Shown here in pieces: positions 23,847-32,727 of a stretch of DNA of 48,041 nucleotides (the stretch's first letter is position 1; every line of letters starts with the position of its first letter). Source of the stretch: Acidobacteriota bacterium (GTDB taxonomy: Bacteria; Acidobacteriota; Vicinamibacteria; Vicinamibacterales; JAKQTR01); contig JAPKZO010000035.1 of NCBI GenBank assembly GCA_026393755.1, forward strand, positions 1-48,041, in the 5' to 3' direction. The position numbers and the translations under genes were made by a program. The notes beneath the pieces are model-generated. The model ran no database searches. It was not told the origin of the DNA and saw only the letters and a list, made by a program, of their open reading frames with translations.

Positions 23847-24524
23847 CTACCGCAGGTCGGCCTGCCGATCGAAGACGTGATTGGTCGTCAACTCGCGAGG
23901 CAATCCGCCGCCTTCGACTTTGATGTGGATCATCAACTGCCGCAGATCCGACGACACGGTATAGGTGCTCGTCACCTTGGGTCCGTCCTGGTACTTGGCC
24001 TCGATAATGAGTTGCTCGCCGTTCCAGCGCGTCTTGCTCTTGATGACGCCATCGCCGGTGAGGTGTTCCTCTTCCTTGCCGTCAGCCGTGAACTTCTGCG
24101 TGCGGCCGTCCACGTTCGTGAACAGCATCAGCGGGCCGTCCTGGACGATCGTCCATCCGTCGGCCGGCCTGATCAGGTCAGCAAGCAGGGTGCGCATCCG
24201 CTTCATCTGTTCCGGGTCGCCTCCCCGGCCGCCCTGGTAGCCGCCCCCGCCCGTGCCCCCGCCCATCCCTCCGCGTCGTCCGCCACCGCCTCTTCCGCCC
24301 GGGCCGCCGATGCCGCCGCCCATTCCGCTCGGGCGCCGGCCACTTTCCCCAGCCCGGGCGTTCTCAGCCACGGGCTTGTCGGTCAGGTCCTTGTTGAGTT
24401 TCCACGCGCCGACGATCGGGTTTGGCTTCCCGCCGGCCTGCGCGGCCGGCCGCTCCTGACCCCATGCCATCGCGCTGGCGCCAAGAAACGCGGCGCTCAC
24501 CAGCACGGCCACCAATCGCTTCAT
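23847..24524 (-). CDS. Secreted Gly-rich protein
   Basis: A 225-aa protein with a signal peptide (VAVLVSAAFLGASAMAWG; cleavage before QERP). Residues about 60-100 are a Gly/Arg-rich low-complexity stretch. Around it is a beta-rich domain found in many secreted proteins of this kind: PIVGAWKLNKDLTD near the start, and VIKSKTRWNGEQLIIEAKYQ with TYTVSSDLRQLMIHIKVE later, resembling a lipocalin-like or DUF-type barrel. It is followed at 40 bp by the RND pump genes on the same strand and may be the last gene of that operon. Confidence 0.75.
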   Translation of the reverse strand: MKRLVAVLVSAAFLGASAMAWGQERPAAQAGGKPNPIVGAWKLNKDLTDKPVAENARAGESGRRPSGMGGGIGGPGGRGGGGRRGGMGGGTGGGGYQGGRGGDPEQMKRMRTLLADLIRPADGWTIVQDGPLMLFTNVDGRTQKFTADGKEEEHLTGDGVIKSKTRWNGEQLIIEAKYQDGPKVTSTYTVSSDLRQLMIHIKVEGGGLPRELTTNHVFDRQADLR

Positions 24525-24563
24525 GATGTCTCCTCTGCCGGTTCCGTGAGTGTAATCCCGCCG

Positions 24564-27500
24564 TTACGCCGCTGGTGTCTCGCCGTCGCCGAGCCGGCGC
24601 ATCAGGTAGTAGACCGTGGGCGTGGCCACAAGTGACAGAAGCACGGAGATGCAGAGCGCGCCGATCACGGCGACCGCCAGCGGCTTCAGCATGTCGGCGC
24701 CAGAACCGACGCCGTACGCGAGCGGCAGCATACCCATCGCCGCCGCCATCGACGTCATCAGGACGGGCCGCAACCGGCGCCGGCCCGACTGCACAAGGGC
24801 CTCCTGCAGTGGTTGACCGCTCGCCACGAGCTGCTCCACGAAGTCGAGCATCAGGATGCCGTTCTTGGCGACGATGCCGACGCCGATGATCGCGCCAAGA
24901 AACGAGACGACGTTTAGTGATGTGCCGGTGAGCCACAGCGCGAGGATGGTCCCGAACATCGCCAGCACGGCTCCGATGACGATGGCGAGCGGCTCGAGAA
25001 ACGAACGGAATTCCACGAGCAACACCGTAAAGACCAGCACGATGGCCATGCCGAGGACAATCAACAGGTTGCGGAACGACTCCTGCTGTTGCTGATACAG
25101 CCCGCCGTACTCGATGGTTCCTGGCGGCAGCGAGGTCTGCCGGCCGAGCGTTTCGCGGATCTCCGCCATCGCGCTGCCAAGATCGCGTCCTTCCAGCCGC
25201 GCCGTGACGGCGACGTTCTGGCGCAGATCCTCCCGCCGCAGTTCCAGCTGGCCCGGCTCTTCGACGACGTCGACCACCTGCGAGAGACGGATCTCGCTCC
25301 CGTCCGGCGCACGAATGGGCAACTCCTTGAGGACGGCCAGCCGGTCGAGGCGCGACGGATCGATCTTGACGCGGACGCCGACGACGCGGTCGCCTTCGAG
25401 GACGGTCGAGGCCGTCTCACCGAGCATGGCGATGTTGACCGACGTCGCGATATCGTCGGCGGTCAAGCCGAAGCGCGCGGCGTCAGCCTGTCTGACCTTG
25501 AGGCTGATTGACGATCCCGCGTAGACGAGGCCATCGAAGGAGTCCACGACGCCACGGATCTTCTTGAGCTGCGCTTCGATCTCCGGAGCATGCTGCTTGA
25601 GAAACGCGGTGTCGGTCGAGAAGAGTTTGATCTCGATGGGCTTTGGGGCCCACATCAGGTCGCCGATCAGGTCGCCCAGGATCCCGGGGAACTCCCAGTT
25701 CACTCCTGGCAGCTCGGTGTTGAACTTCTGCCGCAGTTCCGAGATGACCTCGTCGGTCTTGCGGGTACGATCTGGTTTGAGCTTGACGAGGAAATCGCCG
25801 GTGTTGGGCTCGGCAATCGACAGCGCCAGCCGCGCGCCGGTTCGGCGCGAGTAACTCTCCACCTCCGGCGTCTTCACCAGGATGGCTTCAGCCTGCACCA
25901 ACTGCCGATGGGTCTCTGACAGGCTCGTGCCCGGCGGCGTGAAGTAGTCGATCACGAAGCCGCCCTCATCCATGGGCGGCAGAAACTCGCTCTCGAGTTG
26001 CGAGTACAGACCAGCCCCGCCGGCGAGCACGATCGCGCAGACGCTGGCCGTCAGCCATTGATGCCGGAGCGCCAGCCGAACGGCCTTCTCGTAGACATGG
26101 ATGACGCGCCGAAAGAGGAATCCGCCCTCTTCGACATCATGGCCCTCGACGGCGTGCGGCCGCCGCCGCACCAGCCAGGTCGCCAGCGATGGCGTCAGCG
26201 TGACGGCCAGCACCAGCGACGTGAGAAGCGACACGACCATCGTGAGGGCGAGCGCGCGGAAGAACACTCCCGTGATGCCGTCCAGAAAGGCCAGCGGGAT
26301 GAACACGACGACGGGCGTCAGGGTCGACCCGACCAGGGGCCTGACAATCTCGCGAATGGCCTCCTGCACGGCATCGGTCGTCTTCAGCCCGCTCATCAGC
26401 TTTGCGTGAATCGCCTCCACCACGACGATCGCATCGTCGATGACCAGACCAATCGCGGCCGCGATGCCTCCAAGCGTCATCAGATTGAAGGTGAGCCCCA
26501 TCATCTTCATCGCCACCAGCGTGATCAGCACGGTGATCGGAATGACCAGGGTGGCCACCAGGGTGGTGCCCCAGTTCTTCAGAAAGAGGTAGATGATGAC
26601 GATCGAGAGGATCAAGCCGAACGCAATCGCTTCCCACACGCTGCGCACCGACTCGCTGACGATCACCGACTGGTCGTAGAAGAACGCCAGTTTCATGTCG
26701 GGGGGCAATTCGCGCTTGAGGGCCTGGAGTTCCTCTCGCAGGCGGCTCGCGATGTCCAGCGTGCTGCCGTCCGGCTGACTGCGGATGTTCAGCAGAACCG
26801 CGTTGACGCCGTCGGCGGTGACAACGTTGAACACAGGTTCCGGCCCGCGTTCGACGCGCGCCACGTCCCTGACGCGGATTGGAGTTCCGCTGACGACCGC
26901 GACGACCAGGTTTTCGATGTCGCCAGCACCGTGCAGGCGGCCGTCCACCACGGCCAGGTACAGCGTGTGGTTCTCCTCGTGCATCCCCGTGGGCGCCACG
27001 AGGTTGTTCTTCGTCAGCGCCTCGGTGATCTGTGTCAGGCCGATCCCGGCGGCCTGCAGGCGCACGGGATCAACGATCACGTGGAATTCCGGCGTGCGGC
27101 CACCGACCAGATCAACGCGCGCCACGCCTGGGATCTGGAGAAACCGGAGCTTGAGGTTGTACCGAGCGGTTTCCCAGAGCGCGGTCGTGCTTCGGGTGGG
27201 ACTGGTCAAGCTGACGCCGACGATCGGGAAGGCGGAAAAGGTGAGGCGGAACACCGCGGTGGTCGCCGATGGCGGCAGGGTGCTGCGAATCTGCGACAGT
27301 CGGCTCAAGACGTAGAGTTCCGACTGGGTCATGTCGACCGACCACGTGAAGAAGACGCTGATCTCGGCAGATCCCCGGCCGGTGGCAGACCGGACCGTCA
27401 CGGATCCGGGGATGTCCTTCATCGATTCTTCGATGGGTCGGGTGATGGTGGCCATCATTTCGTCGGCCGGCATCACGCCGTTGTCTACGAGGATGACGAC

Positions 27501-27644
27501 GCGCGGGAAGTTCGTTTGCGGAAAGACAGACGAAGGAATGTGAAACGCGGCGTACCCGCCACCCAGGCACAGGGCGAGGCACACGAACGCTATGGCGACG
27601 CTGTAGCGAGAGGAAAACCGACCCAGTCGTGAGGTGCTGGTCAT
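24564..27644 (-). CDS. RND-family efflux permease
   Basis: A 1026-aa inner-membrane RND transporter of full length, with 12 TM helices expected and two large periplasmic loops. Visible are the opening TM1 (VAIAFVCLALCLGGGYAAFH), the TM4 proton-relay region AAIGLVIDDAIVVVEAI, the TM2-TM3 part VIPITVLITLVAMKMMGL, and the second-half signature VGIVAKNGILMLDFVEQL. The DD in TM4 fits multidrug/HAE-like permeases rather than copper-type HME pumps. It overlaps the adaptor gene by 4 nt. The substrate is not readable. Confidence 0.92.
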   Translation of the reverse strand: MTSTSRLGRFSSRYSVAIAFVCLALCLGGGYAAFHIPSSVFPQTNFPRVVILVDNGVMPADEMMATITRPIEESMKDIPGSVTVRSATGRGSAEISVFFTWSVDMTQSELYVLSRLSQIRSTLPPSATTAVFRLTFSAFPIVGVSLTSPTRSTTALWETARYNLKLRFLQIPGVARVDLVGGRTPEFHVIVDPVRLQAAGIGLTQITEALTKNNLVAPTGMHEENHTLYLAVVDGRLHGAGDIENLVVAVVSGTPIRVRDVARVERGPEPVFNVVTADGVNAVLLNIRSQPDGSTLDIASRLREELQALKRELPPDMKLAFFYDQSVIVSESVRSVWEAIAFGLILSIVIIYLFLKNWGTTLVATLVIPITVLITLVAMKMMGLTFNLMTLGGIAAAIGLVIDDAIVVVEAIHAKLMSGLKTTDAVQEAIREIVRPLVGSTLTPVVVFIPLAFLDGITGVFFRALALTMVVSLLTSLVLAVTLTPSLATWLVRRRPHAVEGHDVEEGGFLFRRVIHVYEKAVRLALRHQWLTASVCAIVLAGGAGLYSQLESEFLPPMDEGGFVIDYFTPPGTSLSETHRQLVQAEAILVKTPEVESYSRRTGARLALSIAEPNTGDFLVKLKPDRTRKTDEVISELRQKFNTELPGVNWEFPGILGDLIGDLMWAPKPIEIKLFSTDTAFLKQHAPEIEAQLKKIRGVVDSFDGLVYAGSSISLKVRQADAARFGLTADDIATSVNIAMLGETASTVLEGDRVVGVRVKIDPSRLDRLAVLKELPIRAPDGSEIRLSQVVDVVEEPGQLELRREDLRQNVAVTARLEGRDLGSAMAEIRETLGRQTSLPPGTIEYGGLYQQQQESFRNLLIVLGMAIVLVFTVLLVEFRSFLEPLAIVIGAVLAMFGTILALWLTGTSLNVVSFLGAIIGVGIVAKNGILMLDFVEQLVASGQPLQEALVQSGRRRLRPVLMTSMAAAMGMLPLAYGVGSGADMLKPLAVAVIGALCISVLLSLVATPTVYYLMRRLGDGETPAA

Positions 27645-28744
27645 GGGCGAATCACCCGAACCTTGGTCTCCTTCGGCAGCCCGTATGCGCCAGCAGCCAC
27701 CACCGTCATGCCAGCCTTGATCCCGTCGCCTTCCACCTCCACGAGCGCTCCGTCGCGCAGTCCTGTGTTCACCGCGCGCTTCACGGCCGTATCGCCGGTG
27801 ACGATCGCGATCGTGCTGCCGTCGGCGTCAGTGACGACGCTCTCGACGGGCACAGCCAGGCAGTCGCGGTGCTCTTCGGACACGATTCGGAGATTCACGA
27901 ATTGGCCCGCACGCAGTCCCGCGCCCATCGGGACCGACGCACGCACCAGTACCGTATCGGTCTTGCTGTCGACCTGCGACGCGATGAAGACGAGCGTGCT
28001 GCGTTGGCTGATCACCTGACTGGCCAATGCGGCGGACCCCTGCGCGCCGAGTGATACCTCGACAGGCTGGCCGATCCTCAGCCTCGCCACATCCACGCTC
28101 CGAACGGCGGCCCCGATGACCAGACGGTCCAGATCGATCACGTCGGCCAGTACGCTTGTCAGATCCACGGCGTCACCCGGCCGCGCCGCCACGTGCACGA
28201 CGGTCCCGGCGAGCGGCGACGAAATGACAAGCAACGCACGCTGGGCTTCGGCGTTGGCCACCTCGTTTCTGGCGATCGTCAGATTCTGTTCGGCTTCCTG
28301 GAAGAGCCGTTGGGAGGTGGCCTCGCCCGCGCCGAGTTTCTGCTGTCGTGCAAATTCCCGTTCGGCGTATTGCACCGCTTGCTTCGCCTTTTCGACGGCA
28401 ACATCGGCGACGCGGCTGTCCAGGCGAAACAGCACCGTCCCCTTTGCCACACGCTGCCCTTCGGCGCATGACGCTTGTGCCACGATCCCGGCGACGGGCG
28501 TGGCAATGCGGGCGCTGGCCGGAGGCTCGGTGCCGGTCGCCTGCTGGGGCTCAACCGTCCCCCACGCGGGCACGTAGCCTCGCAGCGTCGTCTTCACGAG
28601 CGGGGCGACCCGCACGGCGACGACGGTCGGTCCCGATTCCGGATCGCCTTCCGCCGGGGCCGAACGCATGGCCCGCCATGCCACAATGCCCGCGAGAGCC
28701 ACCACGGCCACGATAACCAGAGTGAACGCCGCGCCTCGTCTCAT
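27641..28744 (-). CDS. RND efflux periplasmic adaptor (MFP)
   Basis: A 367-aa membrane-fusion protein. The N-terminal TM helix (LVIVAVVALAGIVAWRAM) anchors it. The lipoyl halves are GIVAQASCAEGQRVAKGTVL and VISSPLAGTVVHVAARPGD, with a coiled-coil hairpin of about residues 105-165 between them (AEREFARQQKLGAGEATSQR). The beta-barrel follows (LRAGQFVNLRIV). It links the permease with the TolC-like channel. The 4-nt overlap with the permease and the 16-bp gap from the channel gene show one operon. Confidence 0.9.
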   Translation of the reverse strand: MRRGAAFTLVIVAVVALAGIVAWRAMRSAPAEGDPESGPTVVAVRVAPLVKTTLRGYVPAWGTVEPQQATGTEPPASARIATPVAGIVAQASCAEGQRVAKGTVLFRLDSRVADVAVEKAKQAVQYAEREFARQQKLGAGEATSQRLFQEAEQNLTIARNEVANAEAQRALLVISSPLAGTVVHVAARPGDAVDLTSVLADVIDLDRLVIGAAVRSVDVARLRIGQPVEVSLGAQGSAALASQVISQRSTLVFIASQVDSKTDTVLVRASVPMGAGLRAGQFVNLRIVSEEHRDCLAVPVESVVTDADGSTIAIVTGDTAVKRAVNTGLRDGALVEVEGDGIKAGMTVVAAGAYGLPKETKVRVIRP

Positions 28745-28760
28745 GATGATTCCTCTTGCC

Positions 28761-30176
28761 TCACTGCCTGACCTGCCCCGGATCTCTTGGCATCACGGTC
28801 GACACCCATTCAGTCAGGTCGGTCGGTCGCTGGATCGCATCTTCCAGCCGCCCCAGCGCTTGATGGGTCTTGACAAGCGCGTCGAGCCGCGCCAGTTGAA
28901 TGACGGCGAGCTGAAGTTGGATGACACTCAAATCAAGCCGGGAAAGATCGCCAGCGTCGAACGAGGCTTTCGTCAGGCGTTCCTGCTTCTGCGACTGCGC
29001 GACGAGGGTCTCAGCAGTTGTGACCTTCTCGAGCGCCGCCCGGTAGGTCGCCAGCGCGACGTCGATCTCGCCAATCGCATGCGCCTGCACCGCGGTGAAC
29101 CGCGCGGCGGCCTGCGTGCGCCGCGCCTCGGCTTCGGCGATCGGTCCCCGGTTTCGATTGAAGAGCGGCAGCGCGCCCGAGAGTCCAAGCGTCCACTTGT
29201 TGTCGGTCTGGTCCAACTGGTAGCCGGGTCCCAGGTGAATATCGGGGTACTGTCTGGCGATCTCGAACTGCAGCGCAGCCTGACTGGCGCCGTAGGTCTC
29301 GAGCGCACCCAGGATGTCCGACCGGTTGAGCAGCGACTGACGCCGCACATCCGGGGCCGGCAGATCCTTCGGCAGGGGCCGGAACAGGCCGAAGTCGAAT
29401 TCGGCGCCATCGAGTGCGTGGACGCTGATGCCCAGCGCGTCAGCAAGCTGCCCCCTGGCTTCGGCGCGCTGCCTGGCTGCATCGTGCGATGCGAGCCGGA
29501 TGGTATCGAGCGCGATCCGCGCCTGGGTCAGCTCGAACGGAGAGATGGCGCCGGCGGCGAGCTGCCGATCGAGCAGCTCGACGACGGTCGATTGGAGCTT
29601 CTGCTGGGTCTCGAGAAGCGCCGCTGTCTCGCCGGCTTCGAACAGGCCGAGCAGGCTCTGCCGCACGCGGCTGCGCACCTGCCACGCCGCGCTCGCAATC
29701 GCGAGTTGAGCAGCCCGCGACAACTGCCGGGCCTGCGCGATGCGATGCCCCCGTTTGCCGGCCGTCTCGATGGTGAAATCCAGATCGAGCGAGAGAATCC
29801 ACGGACGGACCTGGCTGGCCGGCGTCGTGGAGTTAAAAGCGGGGGCGAGGCTGGCGTTCGGGTTCGGTCGCTCCCCGGCCGTGATTCCGGCTGCACGCGC
29901 GACGGCCCAGTCGGCCCGGGCCACATCAAGATCGGGGTTGTAGTAGAGGCCGACCAGGCTGAGCGCCTGGACATCCCATCGCTTCGGCGGCCACGCGGAA
30001 ATGTGTTGATTGGTCCGGAGGAAGATCCCGAGATCAGGATTGTCCAGCGTCCGGGACTCTATCGAATCCAGATTGACAAGCGCCGAGATGGGCCTCGGCT
30101 GGTAGTGTACACAACCAGCCACGACCACCATCAGAAGTCCAAGTCCAGACGCCAGGAACCCGCGGCCATTGCTCAT
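28761..30176 (-). CDS. TolC-family outer-membrane efflux channel lipoprotein
   Basis: A 471-aa outer-membrane factor. The signal ends in a lipobox (LLMVVVAGC) at about residue 22, so it is probably lipid-anchored. Two internal repeats are typical of TolC/OprM: QALSLVGLYYNPDLDVARAD begins the first and RQQSLLNRSDILGALETYG the second. Long helical parts follow each. It is the first gene of the channel-adaptor-permease set on this strand. Confidence 0.9.
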   Translation of the reverse strand: MSNGRGFLASGLGLLMVVVAGCVHYQPRPISALVNLDSIESRTLDNPDLGIFLRTNQHISAWPPKRWDVQALSLVGLYYNPDLDVARADWAVARAAGITAGERPNPNASLAPAFNSTTPASQVRPWILSLDLDFTIETAGKRGHRIAQARQLSRAAQLAIASAAWQVRSRVRQSLLGLFEAGETAALLETQQKLQSTVVELLDRQLAAGAISPFELTQARIALDTIRLASHDAARQRAEARGQLADALGISVHALDGAEFDFGLFRPLPKDLPAPDVRRQSLLNRSDILGALETYGASQAALQFEIARQYPDIHLGPGYQLDQTDNKWTLGLSGALPLFNRNRGPIAEAEARRTQAAARFTAVQAHAIGEIDVALATYRAALEKVTTAETLVAQSQKQERLTKASFDAGDLSRLDLSVIQLQLAVIQLARLDALVKTHQALGRLEDAIQRPTDLTEWVSTVMPRDPGQVRQ

Positions 30177-30273
30177 GATCGGATCTCACTCGGCTTTATC
30201 ACGAGCCAGAACGCCGCTGGACCGGTGTCGCTGTGCTCGGCACGGCTCGGTCGATCAACGGGGGCGCGCCCTC

Positions 30274-31329
30274 TTACCTGGCCTGCGCTGCGGACATCTC
30301 GTAAACGATGACCCTGAACGATCCGGCCACGATCGCCGGCCGACCCGGCTGGCCGTTCGCACCCGGAGGGCCTGGCGCTCCGTACTCGGCAGCCGCAATA
30401 TACACGCGATGCGTCTTCGGATCGAGCGTCATCGTTCGTGACCGTGCCGGCGTCGCGAGCGTCTGCACGAGCGTGAGCTTTCCCGCCGCGTCCGATTTCG
30501 CGATCGTCATCGTGCTGTCGCTGTTGGACGCGAAGATCAGCCCCGTGGACGGATCGTACGCCGCCGCATCCGGACCGGCGCCAATCGGGAACGTCGACAG
30601 CAGCTTACCGCTGGTGCTGTCCACCACGGCCATCAGCGTGTCGGTCACCGCGTAGAGACGGTGGTGGGACAGGTCAAGAGCCAGCCCCGACGCGCCTTCG
30701 GCCGGCTTAATCGGCCACGTCGCCACAACGGCGTGCGTGGCCGTGTCGATGGCGACAATGACGTTCGCATCCTCGATATTGTTGTAGATGCGTCCGGCCT
30801 TTACGTCCACCTGCGCGAACTCGGGCTTGCCGGGCAGCTTGATAGTGGCCTTCACCTCGCCCGACACGGCGTCGAACACGGTCGCGTCATTGCTGCGGCC
30901 GTTGAACGTGTAGACCTCCTTGTGGCCCGGCTCGTAGAGAATGCAGTCAGGATTCTGGCCGGTCTTGACGGTCGACTTGATCTGCAGCGTCTTGAGATCG
31001 ACGATGCTGGCCGTATTGTCGCGGCCGTTGCTGACGAAGCCGACGCCGAGGTCCGGGGCCAGCGCGATGCCATGAACGCCGTTGGCCGGGGCGATCTCGC
31101 CGACGACCGTGTTCTTGTCCATGTCAATGACGATGACCTTGATCGCGTGCGAGACATAGAGCCGGCGCGCAGCAGAATCGACCGAGAGGTAATCCCAGCC
31201 GCCTTCGCCGCCGATCTTGATCTCAGCAAGCTGCTTGTAGGGGCCGTCGGCCGCCAACAGCGGGGCCTGTATCCCGACGAGGCCGATCGCCAGCAGGCAG
31301 ATAACAAGTGCAACGCGAAACATTTTCAT
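30274..31329 (-). CDS. YVTN/YncE-type beta-propeller secreted protein
   Basis: A 351-aa protein with a signal peptide (VALVICLLAIGLVGIQAPLL, cleaved near LAADG) and about seven propeller blades: RRLYVSHAIKVIVIDMDKNT, IALAPDLGVGFVSNGRDNT, HHRLYAVTDTLMAVVDST, then HRVYIAAAEYG. Such proteins occur next to efflux and metal-related genes but their function is unclear. It lies between the PepSY-like gene, with a 4-nt overlap, and the TolC-like gene about 100 bp on, so it is probably transcribed with both. Confidence 0.85.
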   Translation of the reverse strand: MKMFRVALVICLLAIGLVGIQAPLLAADGPYKQLAEIKIGGEGGWDYLSVDSAARRLYVSHAIKVIVIDMDKNTVVGEIAPANGVHGIALAPDLGVGFVSNGRDNTASIVDLKTLQIKSTVKTGQNPDCILYEPGHKEVYTFNGRSNDATVFDAVSGEVKATIKLPGKPEFAQVDVKAGRIYNNIEDANVIVAIDTATHAVVATWPIKPAEGASGLALDLSHHRLYAVTDTLMAVVDSTSGKLLSTFPIGAGPDAAAYDPSTGLIFASNSDSTMTIAKSDAAGKLTLVQTLATPARSRTMTLDPKTHRVYIAAAEYGAPGPPGANGQPGRPAIVAGSFRVIVYEMSAAQAR

Positions 31330-31919
31330 GCGCAGTCTTCTTTCTCATCCTTTTCGCCGGCCTTCGCGGCGGGCGGTACGATCTTGCCTTCCGGCGTGAT
31401 TTCAATCGCCTTCACCGAGCCCGCCCCGGCGATCGCCATCTCGAACGTGAGCGTCTTCCCCTTCATCAGCTTCTCAGCCTTGGTGATCGTCGCTTTCGGA
31501 AACTTCGCCTTGAGGGCGGCGGTCACAGCCGGAGGAAGGCTGGCCGCGGCGACTTCCTCTTCGATATCTACGACGGTGCCGTCAGGATTGTATACAAGAT
31601 CGCGGGCGAGGCCGTTATCGGTGCTCTCGACTTCCCACGTAATCTTTCCGTTGTCCTTCTCTTCGGCCGCGTTCTTGATGACGGCCTTCGGGTAGGCCTT
31701 CTTGAAGGCGTCGAGAATGACCTTTGGCAGCTTCGCGGCCGGATCCTGGGCCTTCGCGGCCGGAGCAGCCTTGGCGGCGGGAGCGGCCTTCATGACGGGC
31801 GCGGCTTTGGCGGCCGGCGCCGGGTTCGGGACGGGCTTGGTGGCTGTCTGCGCCGTAGCGAGGGCGGCGATGGTGAATGAGCAGGCAACAGCGAGCGCTG
31901 ACACACGGACAATCTTCAC
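31326..31919 (-). CDS. Secreted PepSY-like protein with Ala/Lys/Pro linker
   Basis: A 197-aa secreted protein. After the signal (ALAVACSFTIAALATAQ) comes an Ala/Lys/Pro repeat of about 35 residues. Two PepSY-like (beta-lactamase-inhibitor-like) units follow: KLPKVILDAFKKAYPKAVIK and SLPPAVTAALKAKFPKATIT, each ahead of a beta hairpin (ITWEVESTDNG and LTFEMAIAGAG). In other genomes such proteins sit next to OmpR-type two-component genes and are their targets. Here it is divergent from the regulator across 127 bp and starts the minus-strand efflux series. Confidence 0.8.
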   Translation of the reverse strand: MKIVRVSALAVACSFTIAALATAQTATKPVPNPAPAAKAAPVMKAAPAAKAAPAAKAQDPAAKLPKVILDAFKKAYPKAVIKNAAEEKDNGKITWEVESTDNGLARDLVYNPDGTVVDIEEEVAAASLPPAVTAALKAKFPKATITKAEKLMKGKTLTFEMAIAGAGSVKAIEITPEGKIVPPAAKAGEKDEKEDCA

Positions 31920-31975
31920 GGTTGACCTCCAGGGTTGAGAAATGGGTCGTGCTCCTGACAGTAGACCAGAGAAGT

Positions 31976-32004
31976 CTGAAGATCCGCTGAATTGGATTCT
32001 TCAG
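31976..32004. promoter_or_regulatory. Imperfect dyad between the PepSY gene and the regulator
   Basis: CTGAAGATCC and GGATTCTTCAG form a dyad with one indel and an 8-nt spacer in the divergent promoter region. It could be an operator of the adjacent OmpR-type regulator. I cannot place the -35/-10 boxes with confidence. Confidence 0.35.
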
Positions 32005-32046
32005 CCGGCTTTCAGGGACGGCAGTGCAGAATAGATACGGCGGCGC

Positions 32047-32727
32047 ATGCGAATACTGACGATCGAAGACGACCGGCACATGGCGGGGCTGCTCCAGAAG
32101 GGGCTCACCGAAGAGGGCCATACGGTGGCCCTCGGCAGGACGGGTCCCGAGGGACTGGCTCTGGCCGAGAGCGGATCGTTCGACGTCATCGTTCTGGACG
32201 TGATGTTGCCGGGGATTGATGGCTACGAGGTCGCGCGACGGCTGCGCAGCGCCCGTAACCGCACGCCGATCCTGATGTTGACGGCGCGCGACGCCACCTC
32301 GGACGTCGTGAAAGGGCTTGATGCGGGCGCCGACGACTATCTGACGAAGCCATTCTCGTTCGACGAACTGCTGGCCCGCGTCCGAGCCGTTGCCAGGCGC
32401 GGCCCGATCGTCCAGGGCGTCAGCCTCCGCGTGGGCGATCTCACGCTCGATCCTTCCACGCGTGACGTCGTCCGCGAGGGCGAACCCCTGACGCTGACGC
32501 GCACGGAGTACAGCCTGCTCGAGTTCCTCATGCGGCGCGCCGGCCACGTCGTGGCGAGAGACGCCCTGATCGATGGCGTGTGGGGCTACGACCGGGAGAT
32601 CGAAGCCAACACGCTCGACGCGTTCGTGCGACTGCTGCGCCAGAAGGTCGACGGCGGCGACCGACCCCGGCTGATTCACACCGTTCGCGGCGTCGGGTAC
32701 TGCGTGCGCGAGGAGCCGCTCGCATGA
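32047..32727 (+). CDS. OmpR-family response regulator
   Basis: A 226-aa regulator. The receiver domain (1-115) has the acidic pair E7/D8-D9, phospho-acceptor D51 (IVLDVMLPG) and the conserved K near 102 (DDYLTKPF). The C-terminal winged helix spans about 125-222 (LTLTRTEYSLLEFLMRRAGH, then NTLDAFVRLLRQKV and HTVRGVGYCV). The stop overlaps the kinase start (ATGA). Divergent placement suggests that it controls the PepSY-propeller-efflux genes as well as itself. Confidence 0.93.
   Translation: MRILTIEDDRHMAGLLQKGLTEEGHTVALGRTGPEGLALAESGSFDVIVLDVMLPGIDGYEVARRLRSARNRTPILMLTARDATSDVVKGLDAGADDYLTKPFSFDELLARVRAVARRGPIVQGVSLRVGDLTLDPSTRDVVREGEPLTLTRTEYSLLEFLMRRAGHVVARDALIDGVWGYDREIEANTLDAFVRLLRQKVDGGDRPRLIHTVRGVGYCVREEPLA

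Noticed and set aside
25998-27632. Long plus-strand frame opposite the RND permease
   Set aside because: It is exactly antisense to a clear RND gene, with Arg/His/Asp-rich composition typical of a shadow.
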